Source: Hymenobacter sp. PAMC 26628 (lineage in GTDB: Bacteria; Bacteroidota; Bacteroidia; Cytophagales; Hymenobacteraceae). Taken from it: a stretch of DNA of 64,000 nucleotides. Below the pieces are notes generated by a model. That model was given only the letters and a program-made list of their open reading frames with translations. It made no database searches and was not told the origin of the DNA. The translations under genes were made by a program, and so were the position numbers. The stretch lies in assembly GCF_001562275.1 (NCBI RefSeq), contig NZ_CP014304.1, forward strand, positions 4,898,001 to 4,962,000. Direction: 5' to 3'. This document shows positions 1 through 9,048 of the stretch, in pieces (the first letter of the stretch is position 1; each line of letters begins with the position of its first letter).

Positions 1-1160
1 TGCGCCGCGAAGGCTTCGCGGGGAAAATCGTGCTCGTGTCGGCCGACGGAAAAGCGCCCTACGACCGCACCAAGCTCAGCAAGCCCTACCTGGCGGGCAA
101 GGCCCAGCCGGCGGCGCTGCCCCTGCGCAAGCCGGACTTCTACGAAAAGCACCGCATTGATCTAGTGTTGAATACCCGCGCCACCGGCCTCGACCTGGCG
201 CGGCAGAAGCTGCAGCTCGAAGGCCAGCCGCCGCTGCGCTACGACCGGCTGCTGCTAGCCCCCGGCGGGGCCCCCAACCGCCTGCCCGGCTTGCCCGGCC
301 ACGGCCTGGCCGGCGTGCTGCCCCTGCGCACCCAGGCCGATGCCGACGCCATCCTGGCCGCCACGAAAGATGCGAAGCAGGTAGTGGTTATCGGCTCCAG
401 CTTCATTGGGATGGAAGCCGCCAGCAGCCTCGTGGGCGAAGGCCGCGCCGTGACGGTGGTGGCCCAGGACAAAGTGCCCTTTGCGCGGGTGCTGGGGCCC
501 GAAATCGGGGCTATGTTCCGGGCCCTGCACGAGGAGAAAGGCGTGCACTTTGAGGCCGAAGCCGAGGTAACGGCCCTGCTGGGCGAGGCCGGCCGCGTAA
601 CCGGCGTGCAGCTGAAAACCGGCCGCGTGCTGCTCGCCGACGCCGTGGTGCTGGGCATGGGGGTGCGCCCGGCCACCGAGTTTTTGCAAGTCGCTTTTCC
701 GCTGGAAAAAGACGGCGGCCTGGCCGTGGATGCCTACTTGCAAGCTGCCGAAAACGTGTACGCCGCCGGTGACATTGCCCGGTTTCCGCTGGGGCCCTCT
801 GGCGTGCCCACGCGCATCGAGCACTGGCGCGTGGCCCAGCAGCACGGCCGCACGGCGGCCCGCAACATGCTCGGCCAGCGGGAGGCCTACCGCGCCGCGC
901 CCTACTTCTGGACGCAGCAGTACGGCAAGAGCCTGCGCTACGCCGGCCACGCCGAAAAGTGGGACGAAATCATCTACCACGGCGAGGTGGCGAAGCAGGA
1001 TTTCCTGGCCCTGTACGTGCTGGACGGCCGCATCATCGCCGCCGCCAGCATGAACCGCGACGCCGACATGATCTACTTCGCCGAGCGCCTGGAGCAGGGC
1101 CAGCTGCCCGCCCCGACCGCCGTGCACGAGGGCATGAGCTGGGCCGTAGCCAACGACTAA
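1..1160 (+). CDS. AIF-type FAD/NAD(P)H oxidoreductase, 5' end outside window
   Basis: The gene is cut by the window edge: the frame is open from base 3 (residues RREGFAGKI precede the GTG at base 30), so the true start lies upstream. The product is a pyridine-nucleotide/FAD reductase of the ferredoxin-reductase or apoptosis-inducing-factor type, which moves electrons from NAD(P)H via FAD to an iron-sulfur partner. Visible motifs are PYDRTKLSK of the FAD half, the NAD(P) Rossmann loop VVVIGSSFIGMEAAS, the second FAD contact VYAAGDIA, and a reductase C-terminal domain containing FWTQQYGKSLRYAGHAEKW. That last motif resembles AIFM3-like proteins, which normally carry an N-terminal Rieske domain; whether one exists here cannot be seen. 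A terminator follows the TAA stop. Confidence 0.9.
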   Translation, partial: RREGFAGKIVLVSADGKAPYDRTKLSKPYLAGKAQPAALPLRKPDFYEKHRIDLVLNTRATGLDLARQKLQLEGQPPLRYDRLLLAPGGAPNRLPGLPGHGLAGVLPLRTQADADAILAATKDAKQVVVIGSSFIGMEAASSLVGEGRAVTVVAQDKVPFARVLGPEIGAMFRALHEEKGVHFEAEAEVTALLGEAGRVTGVQLKTGRVLLADAVVLGMGVRPATEFLQVAFPLEKDGGLAVDAYLQAAENVYAAGDIARFPLGPSGVPTRIEHWRVAQQHGRTAARNMLGQREAYRAAPYFWTQQYGKSLRYAGHAEKWDEIIYHGEVAKQDFLALYVLDGRIIAAASMNRDADMIYFAERLEQGQLPAPTAVHEGMSWAVAND

Positions 1161-1186
1161 CCAGGGCCCCACGCCGCGCAAGCGCA

Positions 1187-1218
1187 TAAAAAAACCGCCG
1201 GTAGGGGCGGTTTTTTTG
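1187..1218. terminator. bidirectional intrinsic terminator
   Basis: A stem AAAACCGCC / GGCGGTTTT with a short loop, flanked by A and T runs, lies between two convergent genes and can serve both strands. Confidence 0.8.
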
Positions 1219-1238
1219 TTTAGCCAAACGGGTGAGGG

Positions 1239-1754
1239 TTAGTCGCGGCCCCGGCCGTGCCCGCGGTCACCGTGGTCATTGTCGTGGCCACGGCCGCGGT
1301 CATCATCTTGGTCGCGGCCGTCGTTGTAGCCGGCGCGGTAAAGCTTCTTGGCCTGGCCGGGCGGCAAGCCCCGGTCGCGCACAATGACGCGGGTAGGAGC
1401 AGGGCGGTACACCACCGGGCGGTACCGGTCGCGGTGCGCCCCCACGTACGCCCACGGCTGGCGGCCGCGGTAGTCGAGCACCACCGGGTGGAACTGGTAC
1501 GGGTCGTAGCCGCTCAGCGCGGCCACCGGCAGCCACCGGCCGTTGCGCAGCACAATGTACTGCTGGGCCTGCAGGTCGTAGTAACCGTCAATCTCGGGGA
1601 TGTAGTAGTACTGGGCGCCCTGCGGCACGGCGGGGCCCCAAGCGGGCCGCCCAATGTTTACATTAACGTTGACCTGGGCCTGGGCGGCCGGGGCGGCGGC
1701 CAGCGCAAAACCGCTCAGCAAAGCGGCGCAAAAAGTGGTTTGAAGGAATTTCAT
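1239..1754 (-). CDS. secreted protein, paralogue of the next gene
   Basis: A 171-residue protein of unknown function with a clear Sec signal peptide (hydrophobic stretch then APAAQAQ, about residues 1-27). The mature part has a conserved core, PAWGPAVPQGAQYYYIPEID followed by GYYDL, a GRWLP strand and YDPYQFHPVV, ending in a charged Arg/Asp/His/Gly tail. The same core recurs in the neighbouring gene on the same strand, so the two are tandem paralogues that probably arose by duplication. I know similar proteins only as hypothetical exported proteins of Bacteroidota. Envelope or periplasmic location is inferred from the signal peptide only. Confidence 0.75.
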   Translation of the reverse strand: MKFLQTTFCAALLSGFALAAAPAAQAQVNVNVNIGRPAWGPAVPQGAQYYYIPEIDGYYDLQAQQYIVLRNGRWLPVAALSGYDPYQFHPVVLDYRGRQPWAYVGAHRDRYRPVVYRPAPTRVIVRDRGLPPGQAKKLYRAGYNDGRDQDDDRGRGHDNDHGDRGHGRGRD

Positions 1755-1838
1755 GGCGTTTGGACGGTAAAACGTGTAGTTGGTTTAAAAATTAAGTGAT
1801 GGGCACGGCGCCCGCTGCCGTATTTAGCGCGTTAAACC

Positions 1839-2723
1839 CTAGCGGCCGCCGCGGCCGGGTCCCCGGCCGCCACCATCGCCGCGGCCGCCCTGCGGCCCCT
1901 GGCCCCCACCGCCCTGGGGCCCCCGGCCGCCACCGTCGCCGCGGCCTGGGCTCCCGCCAATTTGCGGGCCTTGGCCGCGGCCACCCTGGGGCCCTGGGCC
2001 TGCCCCGCCGCGGCCCGGGTCGAAGCCGCCGTTGCCGCGGCCGCCCTGTGGGCCTTGGCCGCCGCGGTTATCGGAGCCGGGGCCGCCGCCGGGGTACTGG
2101 CCCCCGCGGTTGTCAAAGCCACCGCCCCGGCGGTCGTCGTGGTCCCCGTGGTTGCCGCCGTAGTCCCCGCGGTTGCCGCCGTAGCCCCCGCGGTTGTCAA
2201 AGCCGCCGCGGTGGTCGTCGTAGTTCCCCCCACGGTTGTCGAAGCCCCCGCGGTGTTCGTCGTAGCCGCCGCGGTTGCCGTAGCCGCCGCCGTAGCCGGG
2301 GCGCACCACCACGCCGGGGCGGCCGTAGCCGGGCCGGCCGGCGTAGTACCCACCGCCGCCGCCGCCGTAGGGCGCGTAGGGGCGGTAGGCGTAGTGGGCG
2401 TGGTAATATTCGCCTTGCAGCCAGGGCTGGTTGCCGCGGTAGCCAATCACGACGGGGTGGAACTGGTAGGGGTCGTACCCGTAGAGCTCGGGCAACGGCA
2501 CCCAGTAGCCGTCTTGGTACACAAGGTATTGCTGCGTGTAGAGGTCGTAGTAGCCGTCAATTTCGGGGATGTAGTAGTACTGCGTGCCGTAGGGCACCTG
2601 GGGCCCCCAGGCCGGGCTGCCGATGTTGACGCTGACCCCCACCTGGGCGTGGGCGGCCGGGGCGGTCAGCAAAGCAAACGCACTTACCAGGGCGGCACCG
2701 ATGAACTTAGGGAAGGCTTTCAT
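1839..2723 (-). CDS. secreted Gly-rich protein, paralogue of the previous gene
   Basis: 294 residues from the ATG that gives MKAFPKFIG; an upstream in-frame start would add only seven residues before the signal peptide. The signal peptide ends near APAAHAQ. The core (PAWGPQVPYGTQYYYIPEID, GYYDLYTQQY, YDPYQFHPVVIGYRG) matches the preceding paralogue. It is followed by about 170 residues of low complexity dominated by Gly, Arg, Asn and Asp, with repeats such as GGFDNRGG and GPQGGRGQG. Such a tail is probably disordered and may bind polyanions or form surface material; this is inference. The repetitive DNA makes this region prone to length change. Confidence 0.75.
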   Translation of the reverse strand: MKAFPKFIGAALVSAFALLTAPAAHAQVGVSVNIGSPAWGPQVPYGTQYYYIPEIDGYYDLYTQQYLVYQDGYWVPLPELYGYDPYQFHPVVIGYRGNQPWLQGEYYHAHYAYRPYAPYGGGGGGYYAGRPGYGRPGVVVRPGYGGGYGNRGGYDEHRGGFDNRGGNYDDHRGGFDNRGGYGGNRGDYGGNHGDHDDRRGGGFDNRGGQYPGGGPGSDNRGGQGPQGGRGNGGFDPGRGGAGPGPQGGRGQGPQIGGSPGRGDGGGRGPQGGGGQGPQGGRGDGGGRGPGRGGR

Positions 2724-2973
2724 AACGAGGGAGAAAAAAGGCAAGGGGCGAGACGCTAACGGTGGCGCCTGCCTAATAGATGCAAGGCAAATGCCAGGTT
2801 ATCCGGCCGCGTTCGGCCGCGGGCCAAACAATCGACCAACGGGCCCAAACCCCTGGCGTACCGGGCCCCTAAAAATTTGCGGGCACAAATGGCCACGGTT
2901 TGGGGTTGTGCCCCTGCGCGCCGCGGGCGGCGGGGTTTTGCTGCAAAGCCCAGCCGCCGGGCGGCGTTTCCCG

Positions 2974-2981
2974 TACTTTTG
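2974..2981 (+). promoter_or_regulatory. TACTTTTG -7 element of uvrA
   Basis: Bacteroidota-type TAnnTTTG element 25 bases before the uvrA start, followed by a small GCGGA/TCCGC hairpin. The rest of the 283-base gap upstream holds GC-rich DNA with no recognisable gene. Confidence 0.6.
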
Positions 2982-3006
2982 CGGACTTATTCCGCTGCTC
3001 TTCCGC

Positions 3007-6000
3007 ATGGCCAAAAAAAACTCGGCTACTTCCGTCGCCCCAGCTCCCAAAGTGGCGGCTACCTCGTTGAAAAAGAAACTAGCAGGCGTCATTACCGACG
3101 CCGCCGGGGCCCCCGGCAGCCAGCCCAGCGCTGCCGGCCTAGCGGTGGCTTTGCAGCACCAAACGCCCGAAACCCTGCCGCCCGCCGGGGCTTCTGCTGG
3201 GGGCCCCACGGGGCTGCCCGCGCCGCGCCCCTTCGACGCCCCGTTCATCGAGGTGTACGGCGCGCGCGAGCACAACCTCAAAAACGTGAGCGTGCAGATT
3301 CCGCGCAACCGGCTGGTGGTGTTCACGGGCATTTCGGGCTCGGGCAAGTCCAGCCTGGCCTTCGACACGATTTACGCCGAGGGGCAGCGGCGCTACATGG
3401 AAACGTTTTCGGCCTACGCCCGCTCCTTCATGGGGGGCCTGGAGCGGCCCGACGTGGACAAGATTGAGGGCCTCTCGCCGGTCATCAGCATCGAGCAGAA
3501 AACCACCTCGCGCAACCCGCGCTCCACGGTGGGCACCATCACCGAAATCTACGATTTCCTGCGCCTACTCTACGCCCGCACGGCCGAGGCCTTCAGCTAC
3601 GCCACCGGCGCGAAGATGATCCGGCAGTCCGACGACCAGATCATCAACTACATCCTGCGGCACTACGACGGTAAAAAGCTCGTCGTGCTGGCGCCCGTGG
3701 TGAAAGGCCGCAAGGGCCACTACCGCGAAGATTTCCAGAAGATTGCCAAGCTGGGCTTCACCAAAGTGCGCGTCGATGGCGAGCTGCTTGACATCACGGC
3801 CAAGATGCAAGTGGACCGCTACAAAATCCACGACATCGAAATCGTCATCGACCGGCTCGTAGTAAAGGAGGAAGACCGCTTCCGCCTCAGCGGCTCGGTG
3901 CAGAACGCGCTGACCCACGGCAAAGGCACCATGCTGGTGCTCGACCCCGACGCGAAGGGCGAAACCAAGGGCGAGAAGGGCAAGCCGCAGTTCTTCTCGC
4001 GCTTCCTCATGGACCCCGCCACCGGCATTGCCTACGACGACCCGGCGCCCAACACGTTCAGCTTCAACTCGCCTTACGGGGCCTGCCCCACCTGTAACGG
4101 CCTGGGCGAGGTGCAGGAAATCACGGAGGAGGCCGTGCTGCCCGACCGCAAGCTGAGCATCAGCCGCGGCGGCATTGCGCCGCTGGGCGAGTACCGCGAC
4201 ATCTGGATTTTCCAGCAGCTCCAGCTCATCGTCAAGAAGCACAAGGCCACCCTGAACACGCCGCTCGAAAAGCTGCCCGAGGAGCTGCTCCAGCGCCTGC
4301 TGCACGGCATTTCGGAAGATGAGGCCGACGACAGCAAAACCGTGTACTCGGAGCCGTTCGAGGGCCTCATCCCGTTCCTGCGCCGGCAGATGGACTCGGA
4401 GTCGGACAACATCCGCGAGTGGATTGCCCAGTACGCCCAGGCCCAGCCCTGCCCCGAGTGCCAGGGCTACCGCCTCAAGAAGGAAAGCCTGCACTTCAAG
4501 CTGGCCGGCCAGCACATCGGCGAGCTATCCACGATGGACCTGACCGAGCTAGCCGCCTGGTTTGAAGGCGTGGAAGACCGCCTGAGCGAGCGCCAGAACG
4601 TCATCGCCCGCGAGCTGCTCAAGGAAATCCGCAAGCGCATCGGCTTTTTGCTGGAAGTGGGCCTCGACTACCTCAGCCTGCACCGCCCGGTGCGCACGCT
4701 CAGCGGCGGCGAGAGCCAGCGCATCCGCCTCGCCACCCAGATTGGCACCCAGCTGGTGGGCGTGCTTTACATCATGGACGAGCCCAGCATTGGCCTGCAC
4801 CAGCGCGACAATGAGCGCCTGATCAAGGCCTTGCAGCACCTGCGCGACATCGGCAACTCGGTGATTGTGGTGGAGCACGACAAGGACATGATCATGCACG
4901 CCGACCACGTGCTCGACATCGGGCCCGGGGCCGGCATCCACGGCGGGTACATCGTGGCCAGCGGCACGCCGCAGGAAATTTTCAACTCCGGCTCGCTCAC
5001 CTCGCAGTACCTCAGCGGCCAGAAGCACATCGAGCTGCAAAAGAAAAAGCGCAAGGGCGAGGGCACCGAGCTGGTGCTGAAGGGTGCCAAAGGCAACAAC
5101 CTCAAAAACGTAACCCTGAAGGTGCCGCTAGGCAAGCTGGTGGCCGTCACGGGCGTATCGGGCTCGGGCAAAAGCACGCTCATCCACGACACGCTGTACC
5201 CGATCCTCAACCAGCACTTCTTCAACGCCAAGCGCGAACCGCTGGCCCACGGCGGCATCGAAGGGCTGGAGCTGCTGGATAAGGTGATTGAGGTGGACCA
5301 GTCGCCCATCGGCCGCACGCCGCGCTCGAACCCCGCTACTTACACCGGGGTGATGACCGAAATCAGGGCCCTGTTCGCGGAGATGCCGGAGGCGAAAATT
5401 CGTGGCTACGGCCCCGGGCGCTTCTCGTTCAACGTGAAGGGCGGGCGCTGCGAAACCTGCGAGGGCGCCGGCATCCGCACCATCGAGATGAACTTCCTGC
5501 CCGATGTGCACGTGCCCTGCGAAACCTGCAAGGGCCGCCGCTACAACCGCGAAACGCTGGAGGTGCGCTTCAAGGGCAAGTCCATCACCGACATCCTCGA
5601 CATGACGGTGGAAAAGGCGGTGGACTTCTTCGAGTTCCAGCCCCGCATCCTGCGCAAAATCAAGACCCTCAACGAGGTGGGCCTGGGCTACCTCACCCTG
5701 GGCCAGCAGGCCACCACCCTCAGCGGCGGCGAGGCCCAGCGCGTGAAGCTGGCCACCGAGCTCAGCAAAAAGGACACCGGCAAGACGTTCTACATCCTCG
5801 ACGAGCCCACCACCGGCCTGCACTTCGAGGACATCAACCACCTGGCCGCCGTGCTGCAAAAGCTGGCCGACAAGGGCAACACCGTCCTCATCATCGAGCA
5901 CAACCTGGACCTGATCAAGGTGGCCGACCACGTCATCGACATCGGGCCCGAGGGCGGCGGGGGCGGCGGCAGCATCGTGGCCCAGGGCACGCCTGAGCAA

Positions 6001-6078
6001 GTAGCCAAGAGCGGAAAGGGCCACACCAGCCGCTTCCTGGCCGAGGAGCTGCGCACCAGCAAGTACGCCACAGCCTAG
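3007..6078 (+). CDS. uvrA: excinuclease ABC subunit A
   Basis: UvrA, the ATP-dependent DNA-damage sensor of nucleotide excision repair, acting as a dimer that loads UvrB. It has 1023 residues from the ATG that gives MAKKNSATS. The frame is open further upstream, but that extension lies before the TACTTTTG promoter. Domains: Walker [10 protein letters not shown] near residue 107, first zinc-binding pair CPTCNG near 360 and CPECQG near 480, signature LSGGESQR near 565 with Walker B YIMDEPS, second Walker [10 protein letters not shown] near 717, second zinc module CETCEG/CETCKG near 815-840, signature LSGGEAQR near 905 and YILDEPTTG. About 80 low-complexity N-terminal residues (Ala/Pro/Lys rich) precede the conserved [14 protein letters not shown], an extension beyond the usual length. 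The stop TAG is directly followed by GGCCCC. Confidence 0.98.
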   Translation: MAKKNSATSVAPAPKVAATSLKKKLAGVITDAAGAPGSQPSAAGLAVALQHQTPETLPPAGASAGGPTGLPAPRPFDAPFIEVYGAREHNLKNVSVQIPRNRLVVFTGISGSGKSSLAFDTIYAEGQRRYMETFSAYARSFMGGLERPDVDKIEGLSPVISIEQKTTSRNPRSTVGTITEIYDFLRLLYARTAEAFSYATGAKMIRQSDDQIINYILRHYDGKKLVVLAPVVKGRKGHYREDFQKIAKLGFTKVRVDGELLDITAKMQVDRYKIHDIEIVIDRLVVKEEDRFRLSGSVQNALTHGKGTMLVLDPDAKGETKGEKGKPQFFSRFLMDPATGIAYDDPAPNTFSFNSPYGACPTCNGLGEVQEITEEAVLPDRKLSISRGGIAPLGEYRDIWIFQQLQLIVKKHKATLNTPLEKLPEELLQRLLHGISEDEADDSKTVYSEPFEGLIPFLRRQMDSESDNIREWIAQYAQAQPCPECQGYRLKKESLHFKLAGQHIGELSTMDLTELAAWFEGVEDRLSERQNVIARELLKEIRKRIGFLLEVGLDYLSLHRPVRTLSGGESQRIRLATQIGTQLVGVLYIMDEPSIGLHQRDNERLIKALQHLRDIGNSVIVVEHDKDMIMHADHVLDIGPGAGIHGGYIVASGTPQEIFNSGSLTSQYLSGQKHIELQKKKRKGEGTELVLKGAKGNNLKNVTLKVPLGKLVAVTGVSGSGKSTLIHDTLYPILNQHFFNAKREPLAHGGIEGLELLDKVIEVDQSPIGRTPRSNPATYTGVMTEIRALFAEMPEAKIRGYGPGRFSFNVKGGRCETCEGAGIRTIEMNFLPDVHVPCETCKGRRYNRETLEVRFKGKSITDILDMTVEKAVDFFEFQPRILRKIKTLNEVGLGYLTLGQQATTLSGGEAQRVKLATELSKKDTGKTFYILDEPTTGLHFEDINHLAAVLQKLADKGNTVLIIEHNLDLIKVADHVIDIGPEGGGGGGSIVAQGTPEQVAKSGKGHTSRFLAEELRTSKYATA

Positions 6079-6121
6079 GGCCCCTAAAGTTCCGGCGTGC
6101 CAGCCGGCAATTCTGGAAAAT

Positions 6122-6191
6122 AGGTAATACGGGCAACCAAAAGCTACCAATTTTAATAAGAATTGGTAGCTTTTGGTTGCCCGTATTACCT
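6122..6191. repeat. perfect 31-bp inverted repeat, probable fic operator
   Basis: Two 31-base arms, perfectly complementary, flank the 8-base spacer TTAATAAG (arms 6122-6152 and 6161-6191). Each arm contains GGTAGCTTTTGG and GGGCAAC in inverse order. It lies between uvrA and fic and its length and symmetry exceed a typical terminator. An operator for autoregulation by the winged-helix Fic protein downstream is an inference; a terminal remnant of a mobile unit is an alternative. Confidence 0.8.
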
Positions 6192-6195
6192 TTGT

Positions 6196-6234
6196 CAAAA
6201 GTTACCAATTAATAACAAAAATGGTAGCTTTTGG
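6196..6234. promoter_or_regulatory. second, degenerate copy of the fic operator half-sites
   Basis: CAAAAGTTACCAATT and, 12 bases on, ATGGTAGCTTTTGG form an imperfect inverted pair made of the same half-site as the perfect palindrome just upstream. The second half-site ends 4 bases before the preferred fic start codon, so protein bound here would block transcription or translation start. Confidence 0.6.
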
Positions 6235-6238
6235 CAAC

Positions 6239-7594
6239 ATGAACATCGAAGCCCCGCCAGCGATTAACTTCTCAGCTTTCGGACCTGAAGAATTGATGCG
6301 CTACTTCACCAATAAAGAAATCAATGCAGTAGTGCGGAAGGCCAACTACGAATACTTGTACTGGGCCGAATTGAAGCGCCAAAAGCTGCCCGCCGGCTTC
6401 GTCCCGGGGCCCGTGTGGCTACTGGCTAAAAACAGCCGACTAGGCAACCTGCGCGACCTCTCCGTACCGGGCGTGCCGGGCTGCCGATTTAGCTACCAGG
6501 TAACCGAGCCCACGCTGGAAAAGCTGCACCGCTTCGATTTGTATATGGGCGGTATTATGCAGACGGACAGCATAATACCGGCCGATGACCGGACCCGATA
6601 CCTGGTGGGCTCCATCATGGAGGAGGCCATTGCCTCCAGCCAGCTCGAAGGCGCCGCTACTACCCGGGAGGTAGCCAAAGATATGCTGCGGAAAAAGCGT
6701 AATCCGCGGAATGCTTCGGAGCGCATGATTTTCAATAATTACCAGACTATCCAGTACATTCTGGAGCAGAAGGAGCAGGCGTTGACCCCGGAAATGCTCT
6801 GCCAGATTCAGGCGCGTATGACGCAGGGCACCCTGGAAAATCCGGAGCACGAGGGGCGCTTTCGCCTGAATGACGAGGTGCGGGTAGAGGATTTTACGAC
6901 TGGTGAAGTGGTCCACATTCCACCGCCCCACCAGCACCTGCCCGAGCTGCTGCGCTGGTACTGCGCCCTAGCCAACGACGAAGTGCCGGACCAGCACGGC
7001 ACGCCCGGCTCGTTCATTCACCCCATTGTGCGGGCCTCCATCCTGCACTTTCTCATCGGTTACATTCACCCTTTTGTCGACGGCAATGGGCGCACGGCCC
7101 GGGCAGTTTTCTACTGGTATCTGCTGCGGAAAGGGTACTGGCAATTAGAGTATATGTCAATTTCGCGCATCATTCATAAGTCGGCCTCCCAGTATGCTCG
7201 CGCCTACCTCCATACTGAATATGATGGCAACGACCTGACCTATTTCATTAATTATCAAGTAAAAACGCTCGACTTGGCATTTACCAGCCTCCAGCAATAC
7301 ATCGAGCGTAAAGTGGCCGAAAAAAAGCAGCTGCGTAGCTTTCGGCAATTCGATCAGTTCAACCAGCGGCAAGTAGCCATTCTGCAAGAGTTGATGACCG
7401 ACCCGGACGCCATTTGGACGATTCGGGAAGTGCAACACCGATTCGGAGTGGTATACGACACTGCCCGTACCGACCTGATGCACCTCGAAAGCTTAGGCTT
7501 ACTTGATAAGCGCCGCGAAGGCAAAGTCAAGATTCTGTATCTGCGCGCGGAGAACTTTGACGAAGTGGTAGCTGGGTTGAAGGGCGGCCGGTGA
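6239..7594 (+). CDS. Fic family protein with C-terminal winged helix
   Basis: 451 residues from the ATG giving MNIEAPPAINF (ATG 6221 is an alternative). Fic enzymes transfer AMP or other nucleotide parts to target hydroxyls. The active-site loop HPFVDGNGR starts near residue 277, with all catalytic residues of HPFxxGNGR present. An inhibitory-helix motif SSQLEG at 133-138 fits [S/T]xxxE[G/N] located N-terminal to the Fic core, as in self-inhibited class II Fic proteins. The last 80 residues (IWTIREVQHRFGV, TARTDLMHLESLGLL) look like a winged helix-turn-helix. The gene uses more A/T-ending codons than its neighbours and stands alone behind its palindrome, which suggests horizontal transfer. 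No separate antitoxin gene is seen. Confidence 0.93.
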   Translation: MNIEAPPAINFSAFGPEELMRYFTNKEINAVVRKANYEYLYWAELKRQKLPAGFVPGPVWLLAKNSRLGNLRDLSVPGVPGCRFSYQVTEPTLEKLHRFDLYMGGIMQTDSIIPADDRTRYLVGSIMEEAIASSQLEGAATTREVAKDMLRKKRNPRNASERMIFNNYQTIQYILEQKEQALTPEMLCQIQARMTQGTLENPEHEGRFRLNDEVRVEDFTTGEVVHIPPPHQHLPELLRWYCALANDEVPDQHGTPGSFIHPIVRASILHFLIGYIHPFVDGNGRTARAVFYWYLLRKGYWQLEYMSISRIIHKSASQYARAYLHTEYDGNDLTYFINYQVKTLDLAFTSLQQYIERKVAEKKQLRSFRQFDQFNQRQVAILQELMTDPDAIWTIREVQHRFGVVYDTARTDLMHLESLGLLDKRREGKVKILYLRAENFDEVVAGLKGGR

Positions 7595-7667
7595 TGGCCA
7601 ACCACGCCACCGAATTAGGGCCCCCAAAGACCCTGATGGCCATGCGCCGCTAAATTTATTTCCTGGG

Positions 7668-7700
7668 AAAGCCCGTTGTGCGCCGCGCAGCGGGCTTTTT
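7668..7700 (+). terminator. terminator-like hairpin after fic / before sigma gene
   Basis: AAAGCCCG / CGGGCTTT arms with an inner GC-rich pairing, followed by five T. It most simply ends fic transcription. A TAAATTTA element just upstream leaves open that it lies in the leader of the sigma operon. Confidence 0.65.
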
Positions 7701-7798
7701 GTGTGAAATGGGGCCCCGGCGGAAAAAAATAATTGCTGGGTTAACCAACCTTTCCCTCGCCAGCCGGCACTTTGGGCCAACGAATAAAAAACCGGTCC

Positions 7799-8341
7799 GT
7801 GCCCGACTCGCCGCCCCACCTGCTTCCCGAAGAACAGCGCCTGCTGGCCGGCTGCCTGGCGCACGACCGCCAGGCGCAGTACCAACTGTACCAGCGCTAC
7901 AAAACGGCCATGTTTTCGGCCGCCCTGCGCCTGCTGGGCGGCGACCACGCCCTGGCCCAGGATGCGCTGCAAGATGCCTTCGTGGAGGTGTTCCAGCAGC
8001 TGGCGGACTTCCGGCAGGAGTCCACGCTGGGGGGCTGGGTGAAAACCATTGTGGTGCGGCAGGCCCTGCGCACGCTGCGGCGCGCCCACCGCATGGAGGT
8101 GTACGACCAGGACCGCCACCCCGAGCCCCTGGTGGCCTGGCGCGACAACCTCACCGGCGAGGCCTTGGAGCGGGCCATCGGCGAGCTGCCGGCCGGCTAC
8201 CGGGCCGTATTCTGCCTGGTGGAGGTGGAAGGCTACGCCCACCGCGAGGTGGCCGCGCTGCTCGCCATCAGCGAGGGCACCAGCAAGTCGCAGCTCCACC
8301 ACGCCAAGCGCCTGCTGCAACAAAAACTAAAGCACCTCTAG
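7799..8341 (+). CDS. ECF-type RNA polymerase sigma factor
   Basis: An extracytoplasmic-function sigma-70 factor of 180 residues from GTG. A TTG at 7772 would add nine residues but overlaps a CACTTTGG promoter-like element, so GTG is preferred. Region 2 reads QAQYQLYQRYKTAMFSAALR with the acidic DALQDAFVEVF; region 4 reads ELPAGYRAVFCLVEVEGYAH followed by the HTH helix VAALLAISEGTSKSQLHHAK. It directs polymerase to stress or envelope genes; targets are not visible. It heads a tight operon: two bases separate it from the next gene, a probable anti-sigma factor. Confidence 0.93.
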   Translation: MPDSPPHLLPEEQRLLAGCLAHDRQAQYQLYQRYKTAMFSAALRLLGGDHALAQDALQDAFVEVFQQLADFRQESTLGGWVKTIVVRQALRTLRRAHRMEVYDQDRHPEPLVAWRDNLTGEALERAIGELPAGYRAVFCLVEVEGYAHREVAALLAISEGTSKSQLHHAKRLLQQKLKHL

Positions 8342-8343
8342 CT

Positions 8344-9048
8344 ATGAGCCCAAAGCCCGACACGCCCGAGGACGGCCATGCACACCTTCGGCGAGCCATT
8401 GCTAACCTGCCGGCCCACGCGCCGGCCCCGGCCACCTGGCCGCGCATCGAAGCCCAACTGGCCGCCGACGAAGCCCTGGCGCGCGCCGTGCCCGCGCTGC
8501 CCCAGCACGAGCCCGCTGCCGCGCTCTGGGGCGTCATCGCGGCCCGGCTGGACGCTGCGGAACCCGTTGCCGCGCAACCTAGCCGGGGGCCGGTGGCGCA
8601 GGGGCCCCCGGCCGTGGTGCGGCCCCTGTGGCCCGCCCGCGCCGGGCGCCGGGTGCTGGCCGTGGCGGCCAGTGTGCTGCTGGTGCTGGGGGTGTGGTGG
8701 CAGCAGCGGCCGGCCCCGGGGGCCCCAGCGGTGGCGCTGCACGAAACGCTTTCGTTCAGCGAAGAACCCGGGGCCCCAGCGCCCGCCCTGGCCCCCGGGC
8801 CCGACCCGCTGGACCGGCAAGGACAGGCTTTCATCGATTCGCACTGCTCGGCACTGCCAGCGGTGTGCCAGTCGGGTGCGTTTCGCTCGCTGCGCACGCA
8901 ACTGGCCGAGCTGGAAACCCAGCAGGCGCAGCTGCGCCGCGACACCCGCCGCTTCGGCACCTCGCCCGAGCTGCTGCGCGAGCAGGCGCGGCTCGTCACG
9001 CTGCACGCCAGCATTACCCGCGAACTGGTTCAATTGCTTATCTCATGA
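8344..9048 (+). CDS. probable membrane anti-sigma factor
   Basis: 234 residues. The N-terminal ~95 residues are cytoplasm-like, Ala/Pro/Leu rich with LPAHAPAPATWPRIEAQLAA, followed by one transmembrane segment (VLAVAASVLLVLGVWW, around residues 103-118). The outer part ends in a Gln/Leu/Arg-rich coiled-coil stretch (LRTQLAELETQQAQLRRDTR). Position straight after an ECF sigma gene and single-span topology argue for an anti-sigma factor that holds the sigma factor at the membrane. No ZAS motif (HxxxCxxC) is present, so the assignment rests on context. The next gene starts inside its stop codon (ATGA). Confidence 0.75.
   Translation: MSPKPDTPEDGHAHLRRAIANLPAHAPAPATWPRIEAQLAADEALARAVPALPQHEPAAALWGVIAARLDAAEPVAAQPSRGPVAQGPPAVVRPLWPARAGRRVLAVAASVLLVLGVWWQQRPAPGAPAVALHETLSFSEEPGAPAPALAPGPDPLDRQGQAFIDSHCSALPAVCQSGAFRSLRTQLAELETQQAQLRRDTRRFGTSPELLREQARLVTLHASITRELVQLLIS

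Noticed and set aside
1796-2629. 277-codon plus-strand Arg/Gly-rich frame
   Set aside because: Complement of the Gly-rich repeats of the secreted paralogue; repetitive codons keep all frames open.
1839-2723. Tandem repeats as a CRISPR array
   Set aside because: The repeats are in-frame Gly-rich coding units without constant spacers.
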